DNA from: Anaerolineales bacterium
GTDB taxonomy: Bacteria; Chloroflexota; Anaerolineae; Anaerolineales; Villigracilaceae
Assembly (NCBI GenBank): GCA_014379595.1
Contig: JACMLM010000032.1
Location: 1-64,000, forward strand
Direction of reading: 5' to 3'
DNA: 64,000 nucleotides
In this document: in pieces, positions 27,662 to 38,585 of the stretch
How the letters are laid out: the number at the start of each line of letters is the position of its first letter
Position numbering within the stretch: position 1 is the first letter of the stretch
Position numbers and translations under genes: made by a program
Notes under the pieces: model-generated
The model's database searches: none
What the model was told of the DNA's origin: nothing
The model's input: the letters and a program-made list of their open reading frames with translations, nothing else

Positions 27662-30600
27662 ATGAAGTCTCTTCTAGAAAATATTCGTGCACTACCCCAA
27701 TATCAGCAGGTGCTGAAACAAATACAAGCAGAGAAGCAAATCTTCGGCTTGGCGCGTAGCGTGCCGCGCGCTGCACGCCTGCCTATCGTTGCTTCATTGC
27801 ATTCTGATTTAAATATTCCAATAGTACTCATCACGGACCGTGCCGACCATGCTTTGTCATTATTTGATGAACTTGGCTTTTGGGTGAAATCTCCGCGTTA
27901 TTTGTTTGCAGAACCGAATCCACTTTTTTATGAAGAAGCTGCATGGGGAGTAGCAACGCGCCGTGATCGTTTACAAGTATTAACAGCGCTCTCCACTTAC
28001 CATTTACCATTTACCAAAAAATCTGAAACCCCACCAATCATCGTTACATCCGCGCGTTCATTGATGACACGTACATTGCCGCGCCGCGATTTTCTCAAAG
28101 CGTGCAAAAAACTATCAGTAAGCCAGACCATTCAACCCGATGTATTGATCCGTGAGTGGGCGAGGATCGGTTACCAGCGTGTAAACACTGTGCTTGAGCC
28201 TGGTCAATTTTCACATCGTGGAGGTCTGCTGGATGTTTGGCCCGCAACGGAAGAGAATCCAGTTCGACTTGATTTCTTTGGTGATGAGATCGAAACCATT
28301 GGTCAGTTTGACCCTGCCACGCAAAGGACAGTTACGAAACTCGAACAAATTCTTATCACGCCTGCGCGCGAGTTTTTAGCTGACACGGTTGATGGCGCGA
28401 TACAACTTTCTGAATTTCATATTCCGCTTCTTCATCAAATACCTGCATCGTTATTAGATTATCTTCCACAAAAATCTTTGATGTTGGTGGATGACCTTAG
28501 TCTCGTGGAAGCCATGGCAAATGAAGTGGAAGAGCAGGCAGTTAAATTCAGGCAGGAGAGTATCAATGAAGGCACGCTGGCTTCAAGTTTTCCCGTACCG
28601 TATCTTCCATGGTCGGAATTGCTTGATAATCTTGGAAGCTTTCCTTCGCTTGAAATGGGACACTCAACGCGTACAGAAATAATGGATCATGACCAAAACA
28701 GCCTTGCAGAATATTTTGGTCATGATGAAAGATTTGGCGGAAGGCTAAAACCTTTCATTGATTATCTTGCTCAGATCGTTGAAAAGGGTGAACAGATTTT
28801 TATCGTCTCGCGACAATCTCAGCGTTTGCGCGAACTTTGGATCGAGCATTATCCAGATTCTGAGTTAAAGAATCTGGAATTTATTGAAGCTTCGCTTTCT
28901 GAAGGTTTCACTATTAATGTTGATTCGCAATTATCGACTCATCTCATCACTGATTCGGAAGTCTTCGGTTGGGAGAGGCCGCAAGCGCGTGTTCGTCAAA
29001 AACAAACGGCTGAGACGCCTGAATCACTTTACGCAGATTTATTGGTTGGCGACTATGTTGTCCACGTGGATCATGGCATAGGACGTTTTGCGGGTCTGAC
29101 TCAGCGACAGTTGGACGGCCACGAAAGAGAGTATCTTGCTGTTGAATACGACCGTGAAGACACGCTCTTCGTCCCTGTGCATCAAGCTGATCGCCTCACG
29201 CGTTACGTAGGAGCAGATGGCGGCAAGCCTTCGCTCGATCATCTGGGCGGGCAGGGTTGGTCTGAAACAAAAGCGCGCGTCAAAGAAGCGGTGCAAAGAG
29301 TCGCTGAAGATCTATTGGATTTATATGCGCGTCGCCTGGTTGTGGAAGGTTTTGCATTTGCGCCTGATTCGCAATGGCAGCAGGAACTCGAAGATAGCTT
29401 CCCTTATGTGGAAACCGAAGATCAAAAACGCGCCATCACAGATATCAAACGTGATATGGAACGCGCCCGTCCCATGGATCGTTTATTATGCGGCGATGTT
29501 GGTTATGGTAAGACTGAAGTTGCATTGCGAGCCGCTTTTAAAGCCGTAATGAGCGGCAGGCAGGCAGCCGTGCTTGTGCCGACTACTGTTCTTGCACAAC
29601 AGCATTTTGAAACTTTTTCACAGCGGCTTGCTGCATTCCCTGTGAAAGTGGAAATGCTCTCACGCTTTCGCACGCCGAAGGAACAAACTGAAATTTTACG
29701 TCAACTGGCGTTGGGTGAAGTGGATATTGTTATCGGCACACATCGTTTGATCTCATCTGATGTAGTGTTCAAAGATTTGGGCCTTGTTGTCATTGACGAA
29801 GAACAGCGCTTTGGCGTGACTCATAAAGAGCATCTCAAAAAACTTCGCACCGAAGTGGATGTGCTTACATTAACTGCCACGCCGATTCCGCGCACATTAT
29901 ATATGGCACTTACAGGCGTGCGTGATATTTCAAATTTGAATACGCCTCCAGAAGAACGTTTGCCAATTGTCACACATGTAGGGCCGTATTCACCCAGGCT
30001 TGTACGACAGGCCATTTTGCGCGAACTGGAACGTGGTGGACAAATATTTTTTGTCCATAACCGCGTGAATACCATTGAAGCAATGAAGGCGCATCTTAAT
30101 AAACTTGTCCCTGAGGCGCGGGTAGATATTGGTCATGGTCAAATGGTTGAGACTCAACTAGCGAGCGTGATGCATCGATTCAATATGGGTGAGATCGATA
30201 TTCTGCTTTGCACAACGATCATTGAATCTGGGTTGGATATTCCCAATGCAAACACATTGATCGTGGACCGCGCCGACACATTCGGTCTTGCACAGCTCTA
30301 TCAATTGCGTGGGCGCGTTGGGCGTGGTGCAATGCGTGCTTATGCTTATTTCTTTCGACATAATAAAATGTCTCCAACACAGGATGGTCAGCAAAGACTT
30401 GAGGTGATTGCTGAAAATACACAGCTTGGCGCAGGATATTCAATTGCCATGCGTGATCTTGAGATCCGTGGTGCGGGCGATCTGCTTGGCACACGTCAGC
30501 ATGGATTTATTCAATCAGTTGGCTTTCATCTTTATACAAGAATGCTGGCTGACGCAGTTCGAAGATTGCGTAAACTCGCAGGTGACCAATTGAAAATGGA

Positions 30601-31084
30601 TACATCTCAAATGGAAAGCGCCTTCACAAGTTTTAATTTGCCTGTTTCAATCCCAGTAAATGTTGATCTGCCTCTTGCGGTTGGCATTCCAAGTGAATAT
30701 ATTTCTGATCAAGATTTACGTCTGCGCTTGTATCGCCGTATAGCAGACCTGCGCGATGAAACCGAGCTCGACGCTCTCGGTTCTGAATTCCGTGATCGTT
30801 TTGGTCAACTGCCTGAAATGGTGCAAAATCTTTTGTACCAAATGCGTGTGAAACTACGTGCTGAAAAAGCGGGGCTAACCTCTGTCAGCTGGGAATCAGG
30901 GCAGATACTGCTCAAAATGACTCCAGCAGTTGACGCGGCGGCGGATGCGAAGCGTCTGTCTGATTTAGGTAACGGCGTGCGAGGTGGAAAATCCGCTTAT
31001 TGGGTGACCATTGCTAAGGAAGAAGTCTGGACGGTAAAGCTTTTGGATGTGCTGAATCAATTGGACGATAAGATAAAAGCCTGA
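27662..31084 (+). CDS. mfd: transcription-repair coupling factor (1140 aa)
   Basis: Removes stalled RNA polymerase and recruits nucleotide excision repair. Domains in order: UvrB-like N-terminal module (residues 1-about 330), RNA-polymerase-interaction CarD-like domain around 450-520 ([17 protein letters not shown]), the RecG-like helicase with Walker [13 protein letters not shown] and DEAD-type box VIDEEQRF, second helicase lobe with QLRGRVGRG, and the C-terminal TRCF domain. Intact. It converges with the minus-strand glycosyltransferase, with only 3 bp between stop codons. Confidence 0.96.
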   Translation: MKSLLENIRALPQYQQVLKQIQAEKQIFGLARSVPRAARLPIVASLHSDLNIPIVLITDRADHALSLFDELGFWVKSPRYLFAEPNPLFYEEAAWGVATRRDRLQVLTALSTYHLPFTKKSETPPIIVTSARSLMTRTLPRRDFLKACKKLSVSQTIQPDVLIREWARIGYQRVNTVLEPGQFSHRGGLLDVWPATEENPVRLDFFGDEIETIGQFDPATQRTVTKLEQILITPAREFLADTVDGAIQLSEFHIPLLHQIPASLLDYLPQKSLMLVDDLSLVEAMANEVEEQAVKFRQESINEGTLASSFPVPYLPWSELLDNLGSFPSLEMGHSTRTEIMDHDQNSLAEYFGHDERFGGRLKPFIDYLAQIVEKGEQIFIVSRQSQRLRELWIEHYPDSELKNLEFIEASLSEGFTINVDSQLSTHLITDSEVFGWERPQARVRQKQTAETPESLYADLLVGDYVVHVDHGIGRFAGLTQRQLDGHEREYLAVEYDREDTLFVPVHQADRLTRYVGADGGKPSLDHLGGQGWSETKARVKEAVQRVAEDLLDLYARRLVVEGFAFAPDSQWQQELEDSFPYVETEDQKRAITDIKRDMERARPMDRLLCGDVGYGKTEVALRAAFKAVMSGRQAAVLVPTTVLAQQHFETFSQRLAAFPVKVEMLSRFRTPKEQTEILRQLALGEVDIVIGTHRLISSDVVFKDLGLVVIDEEQRFGVTHKEHLKKLRTEVDVLTLTATPIPRTLYMALTGVRDISNLNTPPEERLPIVTHVGPYSPRLVRQAILRELERGGQIFFVHNRVNTIEAMKAHLNKLVPEARVDIGHGQMVETQLASVMHRFNMGEIDILLCTTIIESGLDIPNANTLIVDRADTFGLAQLYQLRGRVGRGAMRAYAYFFRHNKMSPTQDGQQRLEVIAENTQLGAGYSIAMRDLEIRGAGDLLGTRQHGFIQSVGFHLYTRMLADAVRRLRKLAGDQLKMDTSQMESAFTSFNLPVSIPVNVDLPLAVGIPSEYISDQDLRLRLYRRIADLRDETELDALGSEFRDRFGQLPEMVQNLLYQMRVKLRAEKAGLTSVSWESGQILLKMTPAVDAAADAKRLSDLGNGVRGGKSAYWVTIAKEEVWTVKLLDVLNQLDDKIKA

Positions 31085-31087
31085 AGC

Positions 31088-33142
31088 TTATTGAAAATTC
31101 TCGCATTGCAAATCGTTTTTCAAATTATTAATTGTCTCATCACGCTCTTGTGATGGGGGCGCACTTGCAGTAAGCCTATCTAGCGCAGTGCATAAACTCG
31201 GCTCCAATCCTTCAGTGATCCGCTTTGCAAGCTTGGTCAGTGATTTTACTTGTTCCCAGTTTTCCTGATGGCCATGGCCTTCAATGAAGGGAACATATTC
31301 AAATCCGTTATCTGCACGTTCACCAATCGATTGAGATTCTTCCCAAAGCCGTACAACTTCATCCCATTGCTTGTATTGACGCGCAAGATCAGCTTTTTCA
31401 AAGTAGTAACACCAAGTCTGATTGTTTTGCTTTCCATAAATACTTTCAGGTAGTGATGGCTCTATGCCGTCGTTTTGTTTTATCAGATTAATATCCGAGC
31501 CTGCGCTTAACTGACGCATGTCTTCACTGATGAGACGCAGGTTTGTATCCTGCGGTTGCAAGATCCATAGGCATCTCTTCATCTCCGGATTGAATGAAAG
31601 CAACAGCATTTTGTTACTATTCCCTGAAAAATTCATGGTGAGTTTGCGGTCTTCCAAAGGCACACCTTGCAGGAAATCATTTACATTAGGGTGGGTGTAA
31701 TAAAATGGGAAATACCAATAAGGAGGCGTTTGAATGTCACCGGGCTGATAGGAAGTATTGATCGAAAAGGCAACAGAGTAGCCTCCCATAAAACCAAGGA
31801 TTTCTTCATCGGGAACGAGAGCTGTCCCGGGTTCGATCTGTGGAGCACGCCAGATAAGTTGTTGAGCGAAGCGTTCCTGTTTTTCCCATGAATAGGCGAA
31901 ATCTTTTTCATTAGTCAGATGCATTGAAACTGCCAGCGCAACACCTGCGGCGATGACCGCGATCTTCTTTTTATTGTCAATTAAACGTTCAACGATCACG
32001 GCGGCGATCAGCGCCGCGCCGAGTGTAGAGCCAATACCGTATCGCGATCCTGCGAACTGATTCTTGTGTGTCACAATATCTTGTCCGATGATCCAAATGG
32101 GCAACATACCCAACAAGAGCAGGAGCAGCCCCAAGGTTAAAGGCTGAACGAGCCAGTTCTCATTATTATTGACATTCTCTTTTAACTGCTTTAGATGAAT
32201 GAATGTAATGATAAAAGCAAGTATGGATGCAAAGATCACGAACCAACTAAAAATTGAACGAAATGCGAATAGCTCCGGTACAAGGGTTTGATACCAACTT
32301 GTGAAGGCGATTATGATCGAGTCTTGCAATGCGATCCGGATCAAATATGAAAGGGTTGGCAATGGATTGCTTAACAAAGCGAACAAAATCTCAGGCGAGT
32401 TGCGATCTCCTGTGGGTGGCGGGATATATAAGAATAACCTCCATATCACATACGCGCCGAGCGCAATGAGATATGGAATCCAGTGCGTAATTACTTTTGT
32501 TGCACGTTGGCGGAGACTTAGGTCATGTCCACGTAAAATCCAATAAAGAATAAATGGGCGAATCAGGACCATGCCCACGAAATATTCGCTCGTAAAAAGG
32601 TGCATAGCTTCAAGAATGACAGCTAATATTGTCAGAGGAATCCGATATTTCGGTTCGGTTGCATTGCGAGCCATGATCAAAAGGCTGGCTGCGAAGAATA
32701 AATATCCTGCCCAATATAAAATTGAATTGACCGCATAGGACTGGATCAAAAAGAATGGATGAACGATGAATATAAATATTGAAAATGTAACTTGCCTTAA
32801 GTGGTTGGGCCAAATACGGCGGAATAAATACCATACCAGCGTGGCAGTCAGCCAGCGGAAAACGATAGCAGTAAGGTGCCACATGATCGGCTTGAAACCC
32901 AGTACATTAAACATGCTAATGTAGAGCCAGGCTGAATTTGGGCGGCCGTCATAATACAATTCCTGCGCTATACTCGGGATACCTTTATTGAATGCGTAAA
33001 AGATATACGGCCAATCATCCTGATAATATCCAAGGCGGTTTGCGAGCAAGCCGAAGCCGATGAAGGCAATGACCAGAAATACAAACGGTGTATATTTTTC
33101 TTTGATAGAAATTTTCTGCAGGTAGGATTGAATGGTTTTCAT
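31088..33142 (-). CDS. GT-C type membrane glycosyltransferase-like protein (684 aa)
   Basis: About eleven to thirteen hydrophobic segments occupy residues 20-400, followed by a soluble domain of some 280 residues. The first external loop contains YYQDDWPYIFYAF, where the acidic pair matches the catalytic position of GT-C/PMT-like transferases that use lipid-linked sugars. Family-level assignment only; donor and acceptor are unknown. It stands alone on the minus strand between mfd and uvrB. Confidence 0.65.
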   Translation of the reverse strand: MKTIQSYLQKISIKEKYTPFVFLVIAFIGFGLLANRLGYYQDDWPYIFYAFNKGIPSIAQELYYDGRPNSAWLYISMFNVLGFKPIMWHLTAIVFRWLTATLVWYLFRRIWPNHLRQVTFSIFIFIVHPFFLIQSYAVNSILYWAGYLFFAASLLIMARNATEPKYRIPLTILAVILEAMHLFTSEYFVGMVLIRPFILYWILRGHDLSLRQRATKVITHWIPYLIALGAYVIWRLFLYIPPPTGDRNSPEILFALLSNPLPTLSYLIRIALQDSIIIAFTSWYQTLVPELFAFRSIFSWFVIFASILAFIITFIHLKQLKENVNNNENWLVQPLTLGLLLLLLGMLPIWIIGQDIVTHKNQFAGSRYGIGSTLGAALIAAVIVERLIDNKKKIAVIAAGVALAVSMHLTNEKDFAYSWEKQERFAQQLIWRAPQIEPGTALVPDEEILGFMGGYSVAFSINTSYQPGDIQTPPYWYFPFYYTHPNVNDFLQGVPLEDRKLTMNFSGNSNKMLLLSFNPEMKRCLWILQPQDTNLRLISEDMRQLSAGSDINLIKQNDGIEPSLPESIYGKQNNQTWCYYFEKADLARQYKQWDEVVRLWEESQSIGERADNGFEYVPFIEGHGHQENWEQVKSLTKLAKRITEGLEPSLCTALDRLTASAPPSQERDETINNLKNDLQCENFQ

Positions 33143-33270
33143 AACGGCGTGATTATACTTTCAGTTCTGCACCTTGTTTGACTTGGGGCTGTTCTTGCCT
33201 TAACTGGCATTCTCAGCCAGTTTGAAGTAAAATAGAACACCCGTTCACTTACTCATTTGGAAGAAAAACT

Positions 33271-35307
33271 ATGGACTTCAAACTAAACGCTCCCTTTATC
33301 CCCATGGGCGACCAGCCCGATGCCATTCGCGACCTTGTACAAGGTGTGAGAGATGGCAAGAAGAATCAAGTGCTGCTTGGCGCCACTGGCACAGGCAAGA
33401 CCTTTACGATTGCGTCTGTCATTCAGGAATTACAAAAGCCAGCATTGATTATGGCGCACAACAAGACTCTGGCGGCTCAGCTATATGCTGAATTCAAAGA
33501 ATTCTTTCCAGAGAATGCAGTCTCTTATTTTGTTAGCTACTATGACTACTATCAGCCTGAGGCGTATGTGCCGCGGCACGACCTTTTCATTGAGAAAGAA
33601 ACCGATATCAATGAAGAGATCGAACGTTTGCGTCTTGCAGCCACGGCTTCGCTGATCTCTCGGCGCGATGTGATCATTGTAGCTTCGGTCTCATGTATTT
33701 ATGGCTTGGGTTCACCAGAAGAATTCGGCAAAGGGACGGTGACTCTTAAAGTGGGTGAGATCTATCGCCGCAATGCCCTGCTTCGTCAGCTGATCGAGAG
33801 TCAGTATCAACGTAATGATATGGAAATACGTTCAGGCACATTTCGCGTAAGAGGCGATACGCTGGAGATCATTCCTGCACATGAAGATAAGCGTGGATAC
33901 CGCATTACGTTCTTTGGTGATGAAGTGGAACGTATTATGCAATTTAGTCCAGTCAGTGGTGAAATATTTGACGAGCCGAATGAAATTTCCATCTTTCCTG
34001 CCAAGCAATATTTAACAGATGCTGATAGATTAAAAGAATCAATCACTCATATTGAAGCAGAATTGGAAGAACGGCTGAAATACTATAAAGATAATGGGAA
34101 GTTTCTGGAAGCCCAACGAATTGAACAGCGTACACGGTATGACTTGGAGATGTTAAAAGAAGTTGGATATTGTTCTGGTATTGAGAATTATTCCCGCCAT
34201 TTGGATGGACGTGCACCAGGTTCACATCCGTGGACGATGATCGATTTTCTTCCGAGTGATTATTTGCTTGTACTGGATGAGAGTCACATGACTGTGCCGC
34301 AAATTCGCGGTATGTATAACGGTGACCGAGCTCGCAAGGAAACCCTCGTAGAATATGGATTCCGTTTACCCTCTGCAATGGATAATCGCCCGCTTAAGTT
34401 TGATGAGTTTGAAGCAGTTATGGGTTCAACGATCTATACCTCTGCGACTCCGTCACATTATGAAATGGAACATGCGGATCAGGTTGTCGAGCAGATCATC
34501 CGCCCGACGGGATTGGTGGATCCTGAAGTGGATGTTCGCCCTACCAAGGGTCAGGTGGATGATCTAGTCGGAGAGATCAAGCTGCGGGTAGAAAGACGAG
34601 AGCGTGTTTTGGTCACGACTCTGACAAAACGTATGTCGGAAGACTTGACCACGTATCTTAAAGAATTGGGAATTAAAGTCAATTATTTGCATTCAGAAGT
34701 GGAGACGCTTGAGCGTATAGGGATTCTACGTGACCTGCGTTTGGGCACCTTCGATGTGTTAGTGGGTATCAATCTCCTGCGTGAGGGGCTCGACTTGCCT
34801 GAAGTTTCTTTAGTGGCAATTTTGGATGCAGATAAAGAAGGATTTTTGCGTTCGGATACGGCCTTGATCCAAACAATCGGGCGCGCGGCGCGTAACGTGA
34901 ATGGACGTGTGATCATGTATGCGGATCGCGTGACCGATTCGATGAAGCGTGCTTTGGATGAAACGAATCGCCGCCGTGCGAAGCAGGTGAAATTTAACGA
35001 AGATAATGGCATCATGCCGATCAGCATTCATAAGGAAATCCGCCAGCTGACTGAGATGATGAGTTCTAAAGCAATCGGTGAAGCCAAGGGACAATACAAG
35101 ACGGCGGCTGATGGAATGCCGCGCGGCGAATTACGCAAGATCGTTGATGAAGTGGAATTGAAAATGAAGGAAGCAGCGAAGAATCTTGAATTTGAAAAAG
35201 CTGCGGCATATCGTGATGAGTTATATGACTTGAGGAATTTGCTGGCTGAGGATGAGAGCTTAAAGCCGTGGGAACGGATCAAGTTGCTAATGGGCGACGA
35301 TGAATGA
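33271..35307 (+). CDS. uvrB: excinuclease ABC subunit B (678 aa)
   Basis: Damage-verifying helicase of nucleotide excision repair. It shows Walker [13 protein letters not shown], the beta-hairpin segment [12 protein letters not shown], box [11 protein letters not shown], helicase motif [10 protein letters not shown] and a C-terminal UVR motif ([20 protein letters not shown]) for UvrC binding. Full length and intact. It lies close to mfd, which acts in the same pathway. Confidence 0.97.
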   Translation: MDFKLNAPFIPMGDQPDAIRDLVQGVRDGKKNQVLLGATGTGKTFTIASVIQELQKPALIMAHNKTLAAQLYAEFKEFFPENAVSYFVSYYDYYQPEAYVPRHDLFIEKETDINEEIERLRLAATASLISRRDVIIVASVSCIYGLGSPEEFGKGTVTLKVGEIYRRNALLRQLIESQYQRNDMEIRSGTFRVRGDTLEIIPAHEDKRGYRITFFGDEVERIMQFSPVSGEIFDEPNEISIFPAKQYLTDADRLKESITHIEAELEERLKYYKDNGKFLEAQRIEQRTRYDLEMLKEVGYCSGIENYSRHLDGRAPGSHPWTMIDFLPSDYLLVLDESHMTVPQIRGMYNGDRARKETLVEYGFRLPSAMDNRPLKFDEFEAVMGSTIYTSATPSHYEMEHADQVVEQIIRPTGLVDPEVDVRPTKGQVDDLVGEIKLRVERRERVLVTTLTKRMSEDLTTYLKELGIKVNYLHSEVETLERIGILRDLRLGTFDVLVGINLLREGLDLPEVSLVAILDADKEGFLRSDTALIQTIGRAARNVNGRVIMYADRVTDSMKRALDETNRRRAKQVKFNEDNGIMPISIHKEIRQLTEMMSSKAIGEAKGQYKTAADGMPRGELRKIVDEVELKMKEAAKNLEFEKAAAYRDELYDLRNLLAEDESLKPWERIKLLMGDDE

Positions 35308-35317
35308 TTTTATTCTT

Positions 35318-35388
35318 CACCACGGAGCACATAGAGAGCACTGAGATTCTTAAAAGACTTTCTCTGTGGACTCCGTGATCTCAGTGGT
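35318..35388. repeat. CACCACGGAG-type dispersed inverted repeat
   Basis: The left arm CACCACGGAGCACATAGAGA and right arm TCTCTGTGGACTCCGTGATC (ending CTCAGTGGT) are imperfectly complementary. This is the common intergenic repeat built from 'ccacgga' and 'ctcagtgg' blocks. It lies between uvrB and a small membrane protein. Confidence 0.65.
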
Positions 35389-35425
35389 AGATTCTTTAGA
35401 CCTATTAAAACCAACGTGCAAACCT

Positions 35426-35695
35426 ATGCAAACCGACCCAGCCTCCCTTGACCCTGAAGAACGAACAAATAAATTCTATGCGCTTGCTTCTGCAGCGCTG
35501 GGGCTGTTTAGCTTATGCGGTGCACTTATCCCTGCCTTTGGTACGATCCTTGGGATTCTGGGAATAATTTTGGGTATATTAGGAAGAAGATCTGAAAATA
35601 AAAGGGCGGCGACGGTAGGAATTGCTCTTTCGATTATAGGATTGCTGACGGCGATCATTTATTCTATATTGGTTTATATAGCGTCGCTACCGTAG
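35426..35695 (+). CDS. DUF4190-type small membrane protein (89 aa)
   Basis: Two glycine-rich hydrophobic segments separated by a basic RRSENKR turn (ASAALGLFSLCGAL ... LGILGIILGILGRR ... GIALSIIGLLTAIIYS) match DUF4190-like proteins; function unknown. The ATG at 35426 is preferred to a GTG at 35366, because the extra residues would be encoded by the dispersed repeat. No clear ribosome site is seen. Confidence 0.65.
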   Translation: MQTDPASLDPEERTNKFYALASAALGLFSLCGALIPAFGTILGILGIILGILGRRSENKRAATVGIALSIIGLLTAIIYSILVYIASLP

Positions 35696-35796
35696 GGGCG
35701 ACCCTATAGGGCTTAACCGTCGTATTGGCTGGTGTAGAACAATTGCATACAATCGCCTTTGATGGCATTGGCGGGTTGCCCTTACTTTGCTAAGAA

Positions 35797-36594
35797 TTAC
35801 GACCCAGTGCCTGTATAGCTGTTGACACCCTTTGTCCACACCCAATAGGTTAATGCGAAGAGACCAATGCCGATCACAGGGGAGAAATAAATTAGTGAGG
35901 ACACATCCTGTGGCCGCAAAAATAATTGGGATGGATAGAAGGATACGAATCCGATGGGGATGATGAACGTAAAAGCAAAGCGGAATGCGCCATCGAAGAT
36001 GGTCATTGGGTAAGGGGAAAATTCACGGAGTTTCCATGCCAGCCCAAGCACAGGATATGAGTCGAGCACCCAGAAAGATGCACAGGATGCGATTACAACG
36101 ATGGAAATCTGTACCAATGCCGCACTAAAAAGTGTAATGAAAAGTAGTGCAATCCGAATCAGAGTCCAGTCAAGGTTAAGTTGGAGCGATGCGTAAACTA
36201 ACAGGACGATTCCTACTGCGAGTTGAGTTAATCCTTTCAAGTCAAATATCTCAGACATGTAATAGAACATCATATTGAGCGGGCGGAAATAATATTTCAG
36301 GAATGTACCTTGTTGAATATGAAAACGTAACTGCCAGGCATGGTCAAACAGGATCTGCATGGGAGATATCGCGATCATGTAAAAGGCGTAGATAAAAACC
36401 ATTTCCATCAGCGACCAGCCTGCTAGGTCAGGCACTGATTCGAAGATCACCCAAAAAATCCCGAGCGTTGCCAAACTTGAAAAGAACATGCCAATTGAAC
36501 TGATAATAAAGTCCGCGCGGTATTGCATACGCCCTTTGATATATTGGGCTTCGATCATGAAATACAAACGGAGATATTCGCCAATGCTTCGCAT
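35797..36594 (-). CDS. ABC-2 family permease (265 aa)
   Basis: About six hydrophobic segments, with an amphipathic N-terminus (RSIGEYLRLYFMIEAQYIKGRMQYRADF) typical of the DUF990/ABC-2 exporter permeases. It follows the second permease with 1 bp between them, forming an ATPase-permease-permease operon. Exported substrate unknown; the same arrangement is annotated elsewhere as viologen exporter or DUF990 transporter. Confidence 0.85.
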   Translation of the reverse strand: MRSIGEYLRLYFMIEAQYIKGRMQYRADFIISSIGMFFSSLATLGIFWVIFESVPDLAGWSLMEMVFIYAFYMIAISPMQILFDHAWQLRFHIQQGTFLKYYFRPLNMMFYYMSEIFDLKGLTQLAVGIVLLVYASLQLNLDWTLIRIALLFITLFSAALVQISIVVIASCASFWVLDSYPVLGLAWKLREFSPYPMTIFDGAFRFAFTFIIPIGFVSFYPSQLFLRPQDVSSLIYFSPVIGIGLFALTYWVWTKGVNSYTGTGS

Positions 36595-36595
36595 A

Positions 36596-37387
36596 TTAGC
36601 CTCCGCTGATCCGCAGTACTTTTATAGCCTGGTTGTAAAAAAGGCGCGTGGCTATAAATAGAATAACAACCCAAAATATCTGCACGAACAACATCGGCAG
36701 AAAAATGTTCCAGCTTTGATCGGGTCTCGTTATCATCATCAGCGGGGTATGATAAATGGCCTGAAAGGGAAGCCATAGCAAAACTTTTTGCAGAGCTTCG
36801 GGGAAGAAATGCAAAGGGATCAGTGCGCCAGAGAACACGGTTACGATAATTTCCTTGACCGTGCTTAGTCCCCAAACTGATTCCGAATGGAAGCCGAGCA
36901 AGCCCACAAAGTAATCAATGTAGAAGCTGACTAAGAATGCCATAAACAAACTTAAGGGAAAAATGATCAGCCCTGGCCCAAGCACAAATTCCACTTTGAA
37001 AACAAAGATCAGCATGATCAAAGTAGGTATTGTGATGGCGGCCAAATTCATGAGGAGCGAACCGAAACTAGCGAAGAGTGTGTACAAACCAAAGTCAATT
37101 GGCTTGATCAGGTAGCTGGCGATGGCGCCTTCACGGATCTCGAAATTCAGGATCCAATCCACATATGTTTTTAGCAGAATAAATATCGCACTGCCGAGAC
37201 CGACATAGATAAAAGTTTCATTGAAAGTTAATCCACGGATGGTATCGGAAGACCGATAAATACTCTTCCACAGAAAGAAGGCGACGCTAAGATAAATGAT
37301 GTTGCCCAGAATGGTGAAAAGAAAACCAAAACGATACACCACACTGACCATAAAACTGCCGCGCATGACGGCCAGATAGCCTCTCAT
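36596..37387 (-). CDS. ABC-2 family permease (263 aa)
   Basis: Companion permease with about six hydrophobic segments; the N-terminus RGYLAVMRGSFMVSVVYRFGF resembles ABC-2/DUF990 members. It overlaps the ATPase gene by 4 bp. The two permeases are related in layout but diverged in sequence, consistent with a heterodimeric exporter. Confidence 0.85.
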   Translation of the reverse strand: MRGYLAVMRGSFMVSVVYRFGFLFTILGNIIYLSVAFFLWKSIYRSSDTIRGLTFNETFIYVGLGSAIFILLKTYVDWILNFEIREGAIASYLIKPIDFGLYTLFASFGSLLMNLAAITIPTLIMLIFVFKVEFVLGPGLIIFPLSLFMAFLVSFYIDYFVGLLGFHSESVWGLSTVKEIIVTVFSGALIPLHFFPEALQKVLLWLPFQAIYHTPLMMITRPDQSWNIFLPMLFVQIFWVVILFIATRLFYNQAIKVLRISGG

Positions 37388-38406
37388 GTTAATGCTCCAT
37401 CATAAACTTTGCGCACCACATTTTCCATTGAGATCTCGACGATGCGCACATCCATGACTGTGAAGTTGGTCATAAGATGATTTAGCACTTCTGAGAGAGG
37501 AGTGCGGGCTTGATCTATCGTGACATCCGTCCAAGACTCCTCATTTTCACTGATCGTGATTCCGTGGTCAGTGCCAAACTTTTCGGTCAATTTATCGTTC
37601 AAAGTTTGTAACGTAGTTTCGTTAAACTGATCAATTTGTAATTTCAATGTGCGATATGCACCGAATAGAGCATTCACTTTCTTGATATCACCGTCATATA
37701 ATATTTTGCCTTTATCAATGATGATGATGCGATTGCATAAAGCTTCCACATCTCCAAGGTCATGTGTGGTGAGAATGATCGTGGTGTTACGTGTTCGATT
37801 TAATTCCTTGATGATAGTGCGCATCTTCGCCTTGACTGAAATATCAAGGCCGATGGTGGGTTCATCTAAAAATACGATTTGCGGATTATGCAAAAATGAC
37901 GCAGTAATGTCACACAACATGCGCTGCCCGAGTGACAGCGTGCGCACTTGTTGCGAATATAATTCCTTCAAGCCCACCAATTCGTTAAACATATCCATGT
38001 GTTCGTCAAAAGTCTTTTGGTCAACCTTGTAAATTTCCTTCAAGATCTTAAACGACTCGATTACGGGCAGGTCCCACCACAACTGTGTGCGTTGACCAAA
38101 CACCACGCCCATGATCTGCGCCTGGCGGATTCGATTTTCGTATGGCACCAATCCATTGATCTCAATCAGTCCACCCGATGGTTTTAGGATGCCCGTCATC
38201 ATTTTTATCGTCGTGGATTTGCCTGCGCCGTTGGGTCCAATATAGCCAACGATCTCGCCCGCATCAATATCAAACGAGATGCCCGCTACTGCTTCGACAG
38301 TGCGGAAGTCGCCCGAGAACAGGTCACGGAATGCGCCGCCCAATCCCTCGCGGCGGTTGAGAATTTTGAAATGCTTGCTAAGGTCTTTGACGTGTATGAG
38401 GCTCAT
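37384..38406 (-). CDS. ABC exporter ATPase (340 aa)
   Basis: The N-terminal ABC domain has Walker A GPNGAGKST, Q-loop FGQRTQLWWDLP, signature TLSLGQRMLCDI, Walker B VFLDEPTIGLD and H-loop TTHDLGD. A C-terminal regulatory extension runs from about residue 240. The N-terminal segment GGAFRDLFSGDFRTVEAV is typical of the ATPases paired with DUF990 permeases. A good sigma70-type promoter lies 34 nt upstream. First gene of a three-gene exporter operon. Confidence 0.9.
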   Translation of the reverse strand: MSLIHVKDLSKHFKILNRREGLGGAFRDLFSGDFRTVEAVAGISFDIDAGEIVGYIGPNGAGKSTTIKMMTGILKPSGGLIEINGLVPYENRIRQAQIMGVVFGQRTQLWWDLPVIESFKILKEIYKVDQKTFDEHMDMFNELVGLKELYSQQVRTLSLGQRMLCDITASFLHNPQIVFLDEPTIGLDISVKAKMRTIIKELNRTRNTTIILTTHDLGDVEALCNRIIIIDKGKILYDGDIKKVNALFGAYRTLKLQIDQFNETTLQTLNDKLTEKFGTDHGITISENEESWTDVTIDQARTPLSEVLNHLMTNFTVMDVRIVEISMENVVRKVYDGALT

Positions 38407-38439
38407 GTGAATTTCCCAATCTAGAATATGTGACAGATG

Positions 38440-38468
38440 ATTCTAGAATGAGTGTTCTAAATTGTCAA
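38440..38468 (-). promoter_or_regulatory. sigma70-type promoter of the ABC-2 exporter operon
   Basis: On the minus strand TTGACA (38463-38468) and TAGAAT (38440-38445) are separated by exactly 17 bp, 34 nt upstream of the ATPase start codon. A TTCTAGAA palindrome overlaps the -10 box and might be an operator. Confidence 0.7.
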
Positions 38469-38518
38469 GGTAGAGTTTCATGTCGTCGCGAGAAGCGAAC
38501 GATAGTGAACGACTAAGG

Positions 38519-38580
38519 AAGCAATCTCCTCATCGTGTTGGAGATTGCTTCGTCGGGAAGAGCACCCTCCTCGCAATGAC
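38519..38580. repeat. dispersed repeat AAGCAATCTCC...TCGCAATGAC, copy B
   Basis: Same organisation as 25723-25784: AAGCAATCTCC, a short variable loop, GGAGATTGCTTCGTCG, then AGCACCCTCCTCGCAATGAC. The AAGCAATCTCC and GGAGATTGCTT parts pair as an 11-bp stem. Confidence 0.75.
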
Positions 38581-38585
38581 ATAGC

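Noticed and set aside
38515-38585. Insertion sequence remnant near the exporter and lipoprotein
   Set aside because: Only a short hairpin repeat is present; there is no transposase fragment or target duplication.
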